Of a stretch of DNA of 22,277 nucleotides, positions 1 through 5,462 are shown in pieces. The translations under genes and the position numbers were made by a program. The DNA is taken from IMG/VR virus record IMGVR_UViG_3300035670_001338, positions 1-22,277 of that record; one strand, written 5' to 3'. The stretch is from a virus. The number at the start of each line of letters is the position of its first letter. The first letter of the stretch is position 1. The notes beneath the pieces are model-generated. The model saw only the letters and a program-made list of their open reading frames with translations, did no database searches and was not told the DNA's origin.

Positions 1-176
1 CGTGTTATCTTGGCGGGCTCTAGGTGGCGTTCTGGCGGGCTTAGGTGTCTGGCGGGGGTGATTACTTAGGGCGATAGGTTGCGGGCGTGATAGGGGCTCC
101 GGTGAACGCTTAGCATGTTTGCGGTTTGCGGTTTGCTTGGTGATCTTGGCGGGTTCGGGGGCGGGGCGGGTATGGC
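1..176. repeat. G-rich non-coding left end with short direct repeats
   Basis: No gene with a start codon and ribosome binding site is visible here. The plus strand is strongly G-rich. The heptamer TGGCGGG occurs at 33-39 and 50-56, and it is embedded in an exact 11-nt repeat, ATCTTGGCGGG, at 7-17 and 143-153. At 118-136 the unit TTTGCGG is repeated about 2.7 times in tandem. One minus-strand frame stays open to the window edge but is Pro/Arg-rich and has no start codon. The segment lies beyond the terminator of the left operon, so it may be a genome-end or intergenic region; its function is unknown. Confidence 0.5.
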
Positions 177-177
177 A

Positions 178-208
178 AAACCCCGCTAGGGGTTACCTAA
201 CGGGGTTT
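178..208 (-). terminator. Rho-independent terminator of the left operon
   Basis: An 8-bp perfect stem, AAACCCCG (178-185) with CGGGGTTT (201-208), encloses a 15-nt loop. Read on the minus strand it follows the last gene of the left operon by about 20 nt, and the distal arm ends in TTTT. This is a typical position and structure for an intrinsic terminator. Confidence 0.75.
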
Positions 209-226
209 GGCGGTTGCGGTATTTGG

Positions 227-400
227 TTATAGCTTAGTTAGCCCTCTCGATAGCCACCCGCTAAAAATCCCAAGTATCAAGCCCACACCGATAAGGGCGG
301 GGGCGATAGTTGCGATTATGGCGAATAGAACGATTAAAGAGACTAACCCTCCTAGGGGGTTGCGCTTGGCGTGTGCTCCCCTGGCATGGCGGGCGGGCAT
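227..400 (-). CDS. Small membrane protein, 57 aa
   Basis: The start is placed at the ATG at 400, where it overlaps the stop of the preceding small gene as TAATG; an upstream in-frame ATG at 454 would lie inside that gene. The N-terminus is basic and rich in His, Arg and Ala (about residues 3-13). It is followed by a long hydrophobic stretch, about residues 18-47, enough for one long or two short membrane segments, and a short basic tail. It is the last gene of the left operon, just before the terminator. No family is recognised. The topology suggests an inner-membrane phage protein, possibly affecting the host envelope; that role is inference only. Confidence 0.7.
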   Translation of the reverse strand: MPARHARGAHAKRNPLGGLVSLIVLFAIIATIAPALIGVGLILGIFSGWLSRGLTKL

Positions 401-531
401 TAGTTCACTCTCCAAGTCTTCATGCCTTGACTCTTCCATGTCTCCAAGAACCAAAGAGAGTCGCTCTCGGTGTCGAACATTGCTAGGTGATTATCCCCGC
501 AAGTGTCGCATTGATAACCGTACTTAATCAT
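400..531 (-). CDS. Very small Cys-containing protein, 43 aa
   Basis: This reading frame starts with ATG at 531, overlapping the stop of the preceding gene as TAATG, and ends with TAA at 400, overlapping the next start as TAATG. Both junctions being exact stop-start overlaps is the main reason to call it a gene. Near the N-terminus C8, C11 and H15 form a CxxC-x3-H pattern, possibly half of a zinc knuckle, although no second Cys pair is present. The C-terminal half is rich in Trp. The family is not recognised. Expression probably depends on translational coupling, because no separate ribosome binding site is seen. Confidence 0.6.
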   Translation of the reverse strand: MIKYGYQCDTCGDNHLAMFDTESDSLWFLETWKSQGMKTWRVN

Positions 532-854
532 TAGTTCACCTCCAAGAATTCAGCAAAGCTAAAAGACAATTCGCCCCAAGTGATTTTCTGCTCCGTGAAA
601 TTTACCTGGCAAGGGGTGTATTCCTCTTCGAACTCATAACCAAGCCCCAAGCCGTAGCCCGTTTCACTGCTCCATTCATTACCAATAATTTGCGATACAA
701 AAATGCGCATTGCGTAACTATCGTCATTCCAGCGGGGGCGTGCAGCGCTAAGGGCTTGCTTAGTGTCTGTCAGTTTGCTCTCCCCACCCCAGTGCGAGTA
801 CAGACTTAGTGTCTGTCCGTTTTGCTGTAGTTCCCATGTAGTTCTTGCTCCCAT
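531..854 (-). CDS. Conserved actinophage-type hypothetical protein, 107 aa
   Basis: This protein has no recognised enzymatic motif. The N-terminal third has the pattern of an extended beta-strand protein (residues around QNGQTLSLYSHWGG), a sequence style seen in uncharacterised small proteins of many actinobacteriophages. The C-terminal half is acidic and aromatic. It starts with ATG at 854, preceded by a purine-rich GAGAGAGA ribosome binding tract, and its stop overlaps the next start. It belongs to the left operon of small proteins, probably early or host-directed genes. Function unknown. Confidence 0.7.
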   Translation of the reverse strand: MGARTTWELQQNGQTLSLYSHWGGESKLTDTKQALSAARPRWNDDSYAMRIFVSQIIGNEWSSETGYGLGLGYEFEEEYTPCQVNFTEQKITWGELSFSFAEFLEVN

Positions 855-880
855 TTTGTTTCTCTCTCTCGTTCTCGTTA

Positions 881-1381
881 TCAGTTAACTTTTGCTAGTT
901 CTCGGTGATACTCGCAGGCAGGTTGCCCGTAACTGTCGGACTCAAGTCCCTCGGTATCGTTGCACTCACTCCAAGCGCAAACCTGTATCTTGGCAAACTC
1001 AAACCCTGCCCCCATAGGTTCATCATGACTGCCCCGCCTAGCGGTTAGATTGCCCTCAGGCGTGAGACTATAGGTAATCGTAAAGTCTCCGTTCAGGTAA
1101 AGTGCCCGCACAATTTCCAGCGGTTCAGGTTTGACTAACTTAAACCCGCTAAGTGACCTCCAGCCTAGCCCCGTGCCTTGAATAATAACTTGCTCCCACT
1201 CGTTCAGGTCTTGGCTATCTAGCCAGTCTTGCACTAGCTCCCCTGCCCACTCCTCAGCATCGCTAAAGCAATAGTCCGAGCAAGTGTCAGCCGGTGAATA
1301 GGTATCGGTTTCCTCATCCCATACCTCACAGGTGCAGTAAGTGGTTAACTCAGCGGTTGCAGTTTCTTTTAGTTCTAACAT
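881..1381 (-). CDS. Hypothetical acidic Cys-rich protein, 166 aa
   Basis: The protein is strongly acidic and carries two cysteine clusters. The first, near the N-terminus, contains a CTC group and a later C-x3-C (about residues 16-38). The second, near the C-terminus, contains CAWSEC followed about 17 residues later by a CEYH group, so metal binding is likely at the C-terminal one. The middle part looks like a beta-rich domain. It sits in the left operon, 19 nt after the upstream gene, with an AGAGAAAGAG purine tract before the start at 1381. No known family is recognised. Confidence 0.7.
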   Translation of the reverse strand: MLELKETATAELTTYCTCEVWDEETDTYSPADTCSDYCFSDAEEWAGELVQDWLDSQDLNEWEQVIIQGTGLGWRSLSGFKLVKPEPLEIVRALYLNGDFTITYSLTPEGNLTARRGSHDEPMGAGFEFAKIQVCAWSECNDTEGLESDSYGQPACEYHRELAKVN

Positions 1382-1400
1382 GTTTTCTTACTCTTTCTCT

Positions 1401-1685
1401 TTAGATTTGGCTATTGCCAAACATCTTCACTTGTTGTTTGTTGGCGGGGATCTTGGCGCTATAGGTAGCAATTCCCGCTTGCTTTAGCTCCCATAGTCTT
1501 CTGGCAGACACTAGCCCTAGGCGGTTTAGCTCTTCAAGGGCTTTCTGTTCGTACATAGTTTCGTACCCGTATTGAAAAGGCAGCCGCCCTACCTCTTCCC
1601 CGTCGACATAAATACGGGCGCTGAAGTAGCTGTTGCCATAAGTCTTGTCTACCCATTCTTTGGCTTCAATAAAAACGCTGTTCAT
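1401..1685 (-). CDS. Hypothetical protein, 94 aa
   Basis: The first half is predicted beta-rich and contains a phrase typical of uncharacterised phage proteins (YFSARIYVDGEEVGRLPF), suggesting a small alpha+beta fold. The second half is helical and basic. There is no catalytic motif, membrane segment or Cys cluster. The start at 1685 is preceded by an AGAGAGAG purine tract that can pair with 16S rRNA, and the upstream gene ends only 3 nt away. It is co-transcribed with the other left-operon genes. Function unknown. Confidence 0.7.
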   Translation of the reverse strand: MNSVFIEAKEWVDKTYGNSYFSARIYVDGEEVGRLPFQYGYETMYEQKALEELNRLGLVSARRLWELKQAGIATYSAKIPANKQQVKMFGNSQI

Positions 1686-1688
1686 TTT

Positions 1689-1967
1689 TTAGCTCTCTCT
1701 CTTTACTGCTATTTGTAATAATTCGATTTGTAGCTCTCGAAGTGCCTCGGTTTCGTTGTCGGTTAGGTTTCGGGTTAGCCCAAAGTCTCGGTTTAGAAAC
1801 TTCAGGATTTCGTAAACATTTCGGCGTTTCAGGGCCAACATTGGTCGCCCAGGCTCTTCGGGGACTAGTTCTGGCTCTCTGAGTTCGACTTCTTGCTCTC
1901 CCTCGCAGATGTTACAAAAGGGGTTGCAATCGTAACCGCCTTCGTGTCTAGGGCAGATAACTAACAT
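1689..1967 (-). CDS. Small putative zinc-binding protein, 92 aa
   Basis: The N-terminus contains C5, H8, C14, C18 and C21, a compact Cys/His set that could bind one zinc ion. An acidic Glu/Pro-rich linker (about residues 22-42) leads to a C-terminal helical domain (about 45-92) of mixed charge. The start at 1967 overlaps the stop of the 26-codon gene upstream as TAATG. The family is not recognised. Small zinc-knuckle proteins of this size in phage early regions often bind host proteins or nucleic acid, but that is only analogy. Confidence 0.65.
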   Translation of the reverse strand: MLVICPRHEGGYDCNPFCNICEGEQEVELREPELVPEEPGRPMLALKRRNVYEILKFLNRDFGLTRNLTDNETEALRELQIELLQIAVKRES

Positions 1968-2047
1968 TACTCATCACCCCCAAAGACATGTCCCAAATAC
2001 AAAACGCCTAAAAACAAAAGTACAAAAGTGATACCTACAGTTTCCAT
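1967..2047 (-). CDS. Single-pass membrane micro-protein, 26 aa
   Basis: This 26-residue frame begins with ATG at 2047 and ends with TAA at 1967. Both ends overlap neighbouring genes in the TAATG arrangement, which is unlikely to occur twice by chance. Nearly the whole protein is one hydrophobic segment (about residues 4-22, rich in Leu, Val and Phe) followed by a short acidic tail. It would be a one-TM inner-membrane peptide. No family can be assigned at this length. Confidence 0.55.
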   Translation of the reverse strand: METVGITFVLLFLGVLYLGHVFGGDE

Positions 2048-2214
2048 TAGTTGCACTCCATATTTGCCACCCAAATACGGGTATTTTCTAGAAACTTTTC
2101 ATAGCGATTAGCCAAGATGCTCGCTCCGTTGGCGTAACACTTGGGGATTAGCTCTTCATACTTCTGGATTAGCTCCTTGGCTAAAGCCAAGTCCTCTAGT
2201 TGCTTCTTGCTCAT
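2047..2214 (-). CDS. Small helical protein, first gene of the left operon, 55 aa
   Basis: The frame runs from ATG at 2214 to TAA at 2047, which overlaps the next start as TAATG. The sequence is mostly helical and charged, with Lys/Glu-rich amphipathic segments and two Cys (C26 and C54). An AGAGTAGAGAGAAC purine tract precedes the start. It is the first gene after the promoter at 2263-2292, with a leader of roughly 40 nt. Function unknown. Confidence 0.6.
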   Translation of the reverse strand: MSKKQLEDLALAKELIQKYEELIPKCYANGASILANRYEKFLENTRIWVANMECN

Positions 2215-2262
2215 GTTCTCTCTACTCTCTCTAGCCCTGGCGGGTTGCCTTGGCTATTGCTT

Positions 2263-2292
2263 AGTAGACAATACTGCGGGGCAGCGTGTCAA
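2263..2292 (-). promoter_or_regulatory. Sigma-70-type promoter of the left operon
   Basis: On the minus strand a perfect -35 box, TTGACA (2287-2292), is separated by 18 nt from a moderate -10 box, TCTACT (2263-2268). The predicted start of transcription is near 2256, about 40 nt before the first gene at 2214. No other strong promoter was found for the eight-gene left operon. Confidence 0.6.
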
Positions 2293-2303
2293 CTTTATTT
2301 TGG

Positions 2304-2321
2304 TAACGAATTCATAACGAA
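2304..2321 (-). promoter_or_regulatory. Direct repeat just upstream of the left promoter
   Basis: The heptamer TTCGTTA (minus strand) occurs twice, at 2304-2310 and 2315-2321, spaced 11 bp or one helical turn. It lies 11 bp upstream of the -35 box, a normal position for an activator site. Which protein would bind is unknown; the WhiB proteins of this window do not bind alone to such sites in known cases. Confidence 0.35.
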
Positions 2322-2340
2322 ACGCTGAGAGTTGTCTGAT

Positions 2341-2354
2341 AGAACAAGTGTTCG
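2341..2354. promoter_or_regulatory. LexA (SOS) box 1, one mismatch
   Basis: The sequence AGAACAAGTGTTCG fits the Gram-positive/actinobacterial LexA operator CGAAC-N4-GTTCG except for the first base. It lies about 50 bp upstream of the -35 box of the left operon. Its centre is 43 bp from the centre of box 2, about four helical turns. Confidence 0.6.
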
Positions 2355-2383
2355 ACGATCTGCCGCTATCTAGGGGGGCTTGA

Positions 2384-2397
2384 CGAACAAATGTTCG
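2384..2397. promoter_or_regulatory. LexA (SOS) box 2, perfect palindrome
   Basis: The sequence CGAACAAATGTTCG matches the actinobacterial and Bacillus LexA/DinR operator CGAAC-N4-GTTCG exactly. It lies in the same 300-bp non-coding region as box 1. With two sites on the same helical face, cooperative binding or local silencing by the host LexA is plausible. Confidence 0.7.
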
Positions 2398-2445
2398 ATT
2401 TCGGTCTTTTTGCGTCAGAACCTGTGTGTGTATCCCTATTAAGGC

Positions 2446-2514
2446 CTCGAACCGAATTTTTGCTTTTTGTGACCGAACCGAAATCTGTCTATACGGAACT
2501 CGAACCGAATTTTT
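2446..2514. repeat. Three iteron-like CGAACCGAA repeats
   Basis: The core CGAACCGAA occurs at 2448-2456, 2474-2482 and 2501-2509, spaced 26 and 27 bp. The outer copies share the longer form CTCGAACCGAATTTT; the middle copy has the variant ACCGAACCGAAATC. The stretch from 2398 to 2514 has no convincing gene: the plus-strand frame starting at 2391 lacks a ribosome binding site and is largely made of these repeats. The spacing resembles iterons or a multi-site operator. Confidence 0.6.
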
Positions 2515-2838
2515 CTAAATCGGTTTGTTTCCTCGGCTCTCGTTGCAAGATTTATGAGCTGGCAAAAGTGGCGAGTTAGGATCTGCCGGTATTAGGTGGT
2601 CTGCTGTCCAAGGGTCATAGGGCTTGAAGCCTTCTCTGCAGATGTGACAGACAACTGCTGAGTCTCTTACTAGCTTTGCTCGTTTGCGATAGTCACCGGA
2701 GTACTGGCCTGTTGCTTTCTTCTTTGCAGCTCTCGCTGAATAGTCTCGCTTTGGCAGCTGATGATCCTCGCACCTGTTCCCGCCTCGTGTGAGCTTCCCG
2801 CAGACTAAGCAGGGAGCCTGGAAGTTGTAGCCCTTCAT
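2515..2838 (-). CDS. HNH endonuclease, 107 aa
   Basis: An N-terminal zinc finger is visible at C10, C13, C23 and H26. A basic linker follows, then an HNH domain: C64 and C67 as one metal pair, the catalytic D80-H81, then H95 with C98 and N99 closing the beta-beta-alpha-metal fold. HNH proteins nick or cut DNA; in phages they act in packaging or as homing enzymes. It starts with ATG at 2838, overlapping the stop of the FmdB-like gene as ATGA. Genome-end HNH proteins often sit next to terminase genes, but none is visible here, so packaging cannot be claimed. Confidence 0.85.
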   Translation of the reverse strand: MKGYNFQAPCLVCGKLTRGGNRCEDHQLPKRDYSARAAKKKATGQYSGDYRKRAKLVRDSAVVCHICREGFKPYDPWTADHLIPADPNSPLLPAHKSCNESRGNKPI

Positions 2839-3011
2839 TTATCCGTGCTGTAGAAGCCTGAGCCCTTGAAGGCCACCGAACCGAAATCGAAGACTCGCTT
2901 CATAGGTTCTGAACATTCTCTGCACAAAATCTCTAGCTCTGAGTCGCTCATGTTACGGATCTCGAACCGAATTTCGTCACAGTTCTCACATTTGTAGGAG
3001 TAAGTAGGCAT
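2835..3011 (-). CDS. FmdB-family zinc ribbon protein, 58 aa
   Basis: The frame begins MPTYSYKCENC and has a second CREC pair, giving C8, C11, C30 and C33, then ends with VAFKGSGFYSTD. This is the full signature of the FmdB/CxxC_CxxC_SSSS zinc ribbon family, whose members usually are 60-110 residues. The family name comes from a putative regulator of formamidase genes, but its molecular role is not established. AGGA lies about 8 nt before the ATG at 3011. The stop overlaps the HNH start as ATGA. The gene contains two of the CGAACCGAA motifs that are also found in the downstream control region. Confidence 0.85.
   Translation of the reverse strand: MPTYSYKCENCDEIRFEIRNMSDSELEILCRECSEPMKRVFDFGSVAFKGSGFYSTDK
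2875..2974. repeat. Two further copies of the CGAACCGAA motif, inside the FmdB gene
   Basis: The core occurs at 2877-2885 (context ACCGAACCGAAATC, identical over 14 nt to 2472-2485) and at 2963-2971. The second lies in a 21-nt block, 2954-2974, that matches 2492-2512 at 20 of 21 positions. Both are coding here, whereas their partners at 2.4-2.5 kb are non-coding. Confidence 0.6.
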
Positions 3012-3056
3012 AAATTCCTAGACCTTTCATTATGTATGACCCCCCTGCACTTTTCA

Positions 3057-4211
3057 TTATTGCAGGACTACTAGGTCTCTTCTTGGGTCATACCCCCCAC
3101 CTACTACAAGGCTGACAATTCCATGAGGCGTATCTCTACCCATTCCTGTACGGTCTGCAAACCAAGCGCTACCGCCATCCATAGCTGGTACTTGAATCCA
3201 GAGGCGGTGGTTGAAGTTCTGCACTCGGTAGTGATGGTAGTGGGCAGAGATGAGAACATCGGCTTGTCCTACCGGTGTTGCACCTAGAGCCTGACCTGCA
3301 AACCACTTCTGTGCATCCCTTATCTGGTGTCCATGTGCGAATCCGACCATTGTGCCTGATAGGTCTAGGGCGAGTGTTGTGTTGTCCCGCTCTGGGAATC
3401 TTGCTTCGACATGTTGAAGGTTTGGATTTTCCTTCGCAATGTCAAGCACCTGCTGAACTATCTCGACCTGCCATGAGTCAATCGGGTCGGTGATTAGCTG
3501 GCGGTGTGACTCGTCGTGGTTACCTGGAACGACTGGAATAATTAGCCTGTCTGTCAGCGGTGCGAACGCCTTTACCCATTCGAGCAGGATGCGGCGACCT
3601 AATCTGATCTGCGTTGTAAGGTCTAGGTCTAGTCGCCCTGCAATCTTTCCGCCCTGTGACACAATGCCCTCAATGCAGTCACCGAGTTGCGGTAGAGCAA
3701 TCTGACCTATCCCTCGGTTCTTGATTTCCTCATGTCTGCCAAGTGCTGACTCTAATGCTCGCCTGACTCTGCCGACTGTTCCCTCGGTTCCATCACCCGC
3801 ATCTTTACCCCATTGGGTGTCCCCGATGTTATAGATAGCTGTTAGGTCGCCTTTTGTAGCCTTAGCCGCTTTAGGCTTCCATTTCTTCAGTTCTCGCTCT
3901 AAATCGTCATAGGGAACAAGTGTTGCTCGTTGCGCAACAGGCTTGACATTGACTCGGTAGCTCTCTAGCCACTCGCCATGATAGGTCTGCCACTTGCTTC
4001 GGCGAACGCCGGTAATGATCCAGTCGTTCGGGTTCAGGTCGAACTCTGCCAGTAGCTCGGTGGCATCGTGAACCTGCTCGGTGCGTGGTGTAGATACAAA
4101 GTATCCACCGTCAGAATCTATCTCTAGCTGTGGTCGCCAGGCTTCCTTCGGTGCGGTTGTTCTCTTGTCACTTCCTTGTGGGCCAAGCCCAGCCAAATCT
4201 TCTAGCATCAT
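3057..4211 (-). CDS. Calcineurin-like metallophosphoesterase, 384 aa
   Basis: The C-terminal two thirds carry the motifs of the calcineurin-like phosphoesterase fold in order: G130-D131 in GDTQWGK, G177-D178 in LGDCIEG, the GNHDE block at 230-234, H293/H295 in AHGH, and H324/H326 in SAHYHHY. These residues bind two metal ions. The N-terminal ~115 residues form a separate domain of unknown function. Related phage proteins hydrolyse phosphoesters or trim nucleic acids; the substrate cannot be told from sequence. The start overlaps the HTH gene stop as ATGA; a second ATG at 4208 is also possible and gives an N-terminus (MLEDL) identical to that of the HTH protein. Confidence 0.85.
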   Translation of the reverse strand: MMLEDLAGLGPQGSDKRTTAPKEAWRPQLEIDSDGGYFVSTPRTEQVHDATELLAEFDLNPNDWIITGVRRSKWQTYHGEWLESYRVNVKPVAQRATLVPYDDLERELKKWKPKAAKATKGDLTAIYNIGDTQWGKDAGDGTEGTVGRVRRALESALGRHEEIKNRGIGQIALPQLGDCIEGIVSQGGKIAGRLDLDLTTQIRLGRRILLEWVKAFAPLTDRLIIPVVPGNHDESHRQLITDPIDSWQVEIVQQVLDIAKENPNLQHVEARFPERDNTTLALDLSGTMVGFAHGHQIRDAQKWFAGQALGATPVGQADVLISAHYHHYRVQNFNHRLWIQVPAMDGGSAWFADRTGMGRDTPHGIVSLVVGGGYDPRRDLVVLQ

Positions 4212-4432
4212 GCCCTAAAGCAAGCGCATTGCTTACGCCTGTGTTTTGCTATGCCTGTGTCAACGATTGTTATGCCTCGCTTGGCTAGTTCGTTGCTGAG
4301 GGTCTTGAAGTTCCATTCTGGGTTGTCTACTGCGGCAAGCAGGATGTCCCTGTCATTTTGTTCTAGTCCGTCTGCAACGGTGCGTACCTTGCAGTTATGA
4401 ACTCGGCGTGGTGGCGTTAGGTCTTCTAGCAT
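4208..4432 (-). CDS. Small helix-turn-helix DNA-binding protein, 74 aa
   Basis: Residues about 25-72 form a helical bundle with the pattern of a helix-turn-helix: a conserved ND-R-I-L segment, a TLSNELAKRG helix and a recognition-like helix around DTGIAKHRR, ending in a short CAC group. Closely similar small proteins are found in many actinophages next to terminase or phosphoesterase genes. Its likely role is DNA binding, either transcription control or genome-site recognition. The stop overlaps the phosphoesterase start, so the two are coupled. Confidence 0.65.
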   Translation of the reverse strand: MLEDLTPPRRVHNCKVRTVADGLEQNDRDILLAAVDNPEWNFKTLSNELAKRGITIVDTGIAKHRRKQCACFRA

Positions 4433-4438
4433 GGCAGG

Positions 4439-4654
4439 TTAGATCGTTAGATCATTCTCGCTTTCAATTAGTTTCTCGGCTAAGTAATTCAATGTGGTGG
4501 AACCGAAGTTGTCATCCTGTAAGTGCTCTAGGAATACATCTGCGATTAGTCTGCGTACATCGTCAAAGTCACCTGACCAGATGAGTTGATTATCTTGTAG
4601 CAAAGCGATGGCCTGAACATAGTTCGCTTTGTGCCAGTTGTTAGTTTTCAGCAT
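4439..4654 (-). CDS. Hypothetical protein, 71 aa
   Basis: This is an acidic, largely helical protein. The C-terminal part (DDVRRLIADVF to NYLAEKLIE) suggests two amphipathic helices. No Cys clusters, membrane segment or catalytic motif is seen. It lies between tightly packed small genes on the same strand: 3 nt after the upstream stop and 6 nt before the HTH gene start. Function unknown. Confidence 0.6.
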   Translation of the reverse strand: MLKTNNWHKANYVQAIALLQDNQLIWSGDFDDVRRLIADVFLEHLQDDNFGSTTLNYLAEKLIESENDLTI

Positions 4655-4657
4655 TTT

Positions 4658-4864
4658 CTAAAAGTCCGTTTCTAGGTTTTTGTCATAGATGGTAATCAAT
4701 AAATACCACCGAATAAATACGAAGGTAAAAGTTTTTTCTAGGTGATAGTAGGTTGCCTGAAATCCCCATTCCCAGCTTCTGCCTACTAGAAACTCAACCT
4801 TGTCAAAAAGCACCATGTATCTGTCATTGAATGCCCCCTTATCAAATTTGATAAATTTACTCAT
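4658..4864 (-). CDS. Hypothetical aromatic-rich protein, 68 aa
   Basis: The protein is unusually rich in Phe, Tyr and Trp. Residues about 43-61 (TFTFVFIRWYLLITIY) form a hydrophobic stretch that could be one membrane segment or a beta hairpin core. The start at 4864 overlaps the preceding micro-gene stop as ATGA. The local DNA is more AT-rich than the flanking genes. The family is not recognised. Confidence 0.6.
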   Translation of the reverse strand: MSKFIKFDKGAFNDRYMVLFDKVEFLVGRSWEWGFQATYYHLEKTFTFVFIRWYLLITIYDKNLETDF

Positions 4865-4935
4865 TTGTCACCTCTGTTGCTCTCGGCCCGATAGCCCTTG
4901 TATTTACTGGGATTTTTGATGCAAACATTGCTCAC
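4861..4935 (-). CDS. Micro-protein, 24 aa, in the coupled small-gene chain
   Basis: This frame starts with GTG at 4935, overlapping the TGA of the gene before it (GTGA), and ends with TGA at 4861, overlapping the next ATG (ATGA). The GGAGAG tract at the end of the previous gene serves as ribosome binding site. The peptide is basic with one Cys and no hydrophobic segment. The double overlap is the only support for it; it could also be a linker that keeps ribosomes moving into the next gene. Confidence 0.45.
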   Translation of the reverse strand: MSNVCIKNPSKYKGYRAESNRGDK

Positions 4936-5093
4936 TTCTGCTCTCCTGTGATTAGCCCGATTAGCTCAGATGATTGCATGTCAATCCAGACATACTCTTT
5001 TAGCAGCTTGATAATGCGTTCACGCTCTTGTTCCCTACCGAGTTGCATGTAGTAAGCAGCAGGGTCGTTGAGCATTAGTTCTCTATCACTCAC
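4932..5093 (-). CDS. Small helical protein, 53 aa, paralogue of the protein at 5459-5725
   Basis: The frame begins with GTG at 5093, overlapping the upstream TGA as GTGA, with a GGAGAG ribosome binding tract 8 nt before it. The middle (REQERERIIKLLKE) and the end (LIGLITGEQK) match the protein encoded at 5459-5725, and 15 nt are identical between the genes (5001-5015 and 5555-5569). A duplication is therefore likely. This charged helical motif is common in small phage proteins of unknown role. Confidence 0.6.
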   Translation of the reverse strand: MSDRELMLNDPAAYYMQLGREQERERIIKLLKEYVWIDMQSSELIGLITGEQK

Positions 5094-5326
5094 TTCTGCT
5101 CTCCTTTTACTGTAATAAATGGAACTCCTAGGCCAAGTTCGCTTACATTCTCAACCTTGGTTATGTCGCTCATTAGTAAATCAAGCGCAGCGGTAACGGA
5201 TTTAGCATCCCTAACATCGTAAAGAACAAGCCCGCCAAATCTTTTGTTGATTAGCTGAATGAACTCAACCTGCATAACTTGTTGCGCCCAGTCATAAATG
5301 CGCTCTGCGTTATTTACCTGAGTCAT
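5090..5326 (-). CDS. Hypothetical protein, 78 aa
   Basis: The protein has an N-terminal helical half and a beta-rich C-terminal half ending in the same GEQK tail as its downstream neighbour. AAAGGA precedes the ATG at 5326, and the start lies inside the end of the upstream gene by 17 nt. No recognised motif. It belongs to the chain of coupled small genes expressed from the promoter at 6424-6452. Confidence 0.6.
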   Translation of the reverse strand: MTQVNNAERIYDWAQQVMQVEFIQLINKRFGGLVLYDVRDAKSVTAALDLLMSDITKVENVSELGLGVPFITVKGEQK

Positions 5327-5462
5327 TTTTCTGTCCTTTGATTAGTTCGATTAGCTTTTGAATCTCTGCCGATGTTGCTTTGCGCTTTTTGTAATCGGCT
5401 ATTTGAAGTGCAACAACAACCCATAAAAGAATTGGAGGCACCCAAATAACGAGGTCACTCAT
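5310..5462 (-). CDS. Single-pass membrane protein, 50 aa
   Basis: The frame starts with ATG at 5462, overlapping the preceding stop as ATGA, with GGAGAG just upstream, and ends at 5310, 17 nt inside the next gene. Residues 4-22 form one hydrophobic membrane segment containing a Pro-Pro kink, followed at once by a Lys/Arg-rich stretch (25-29) that predicts a cytoplasmic C-terminus. The remainder is a charged helix. Small one-TM phage proteins may be lysis or exclusion factors, but nothing here proves this. Confidence 0.6.
   Translation of the reverse strand: MSDLVIWVPPILLWVVVALQIADYKKRKATSAEIQKLIELIKGQKNDSGK

Noticed and set aside
2391-2579. Plus-strand frame of 62 codons starting within LexA box 2
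   Set aside because: There is no ribosome binding site, most of it consists of the CGAACCGAA repeats, and it runs 65 nt antisense into the HNH gene. Its openness is explained by the repeat composition.
2986-3057. 23-codon minus frame starting in a TAATG overlap with the phosphoesterase stop
   Set aside because: One overlap only, and its second half overlaps the FmdB start out of frame. Too little support to call a gene, though it resembles other micro-genes here.
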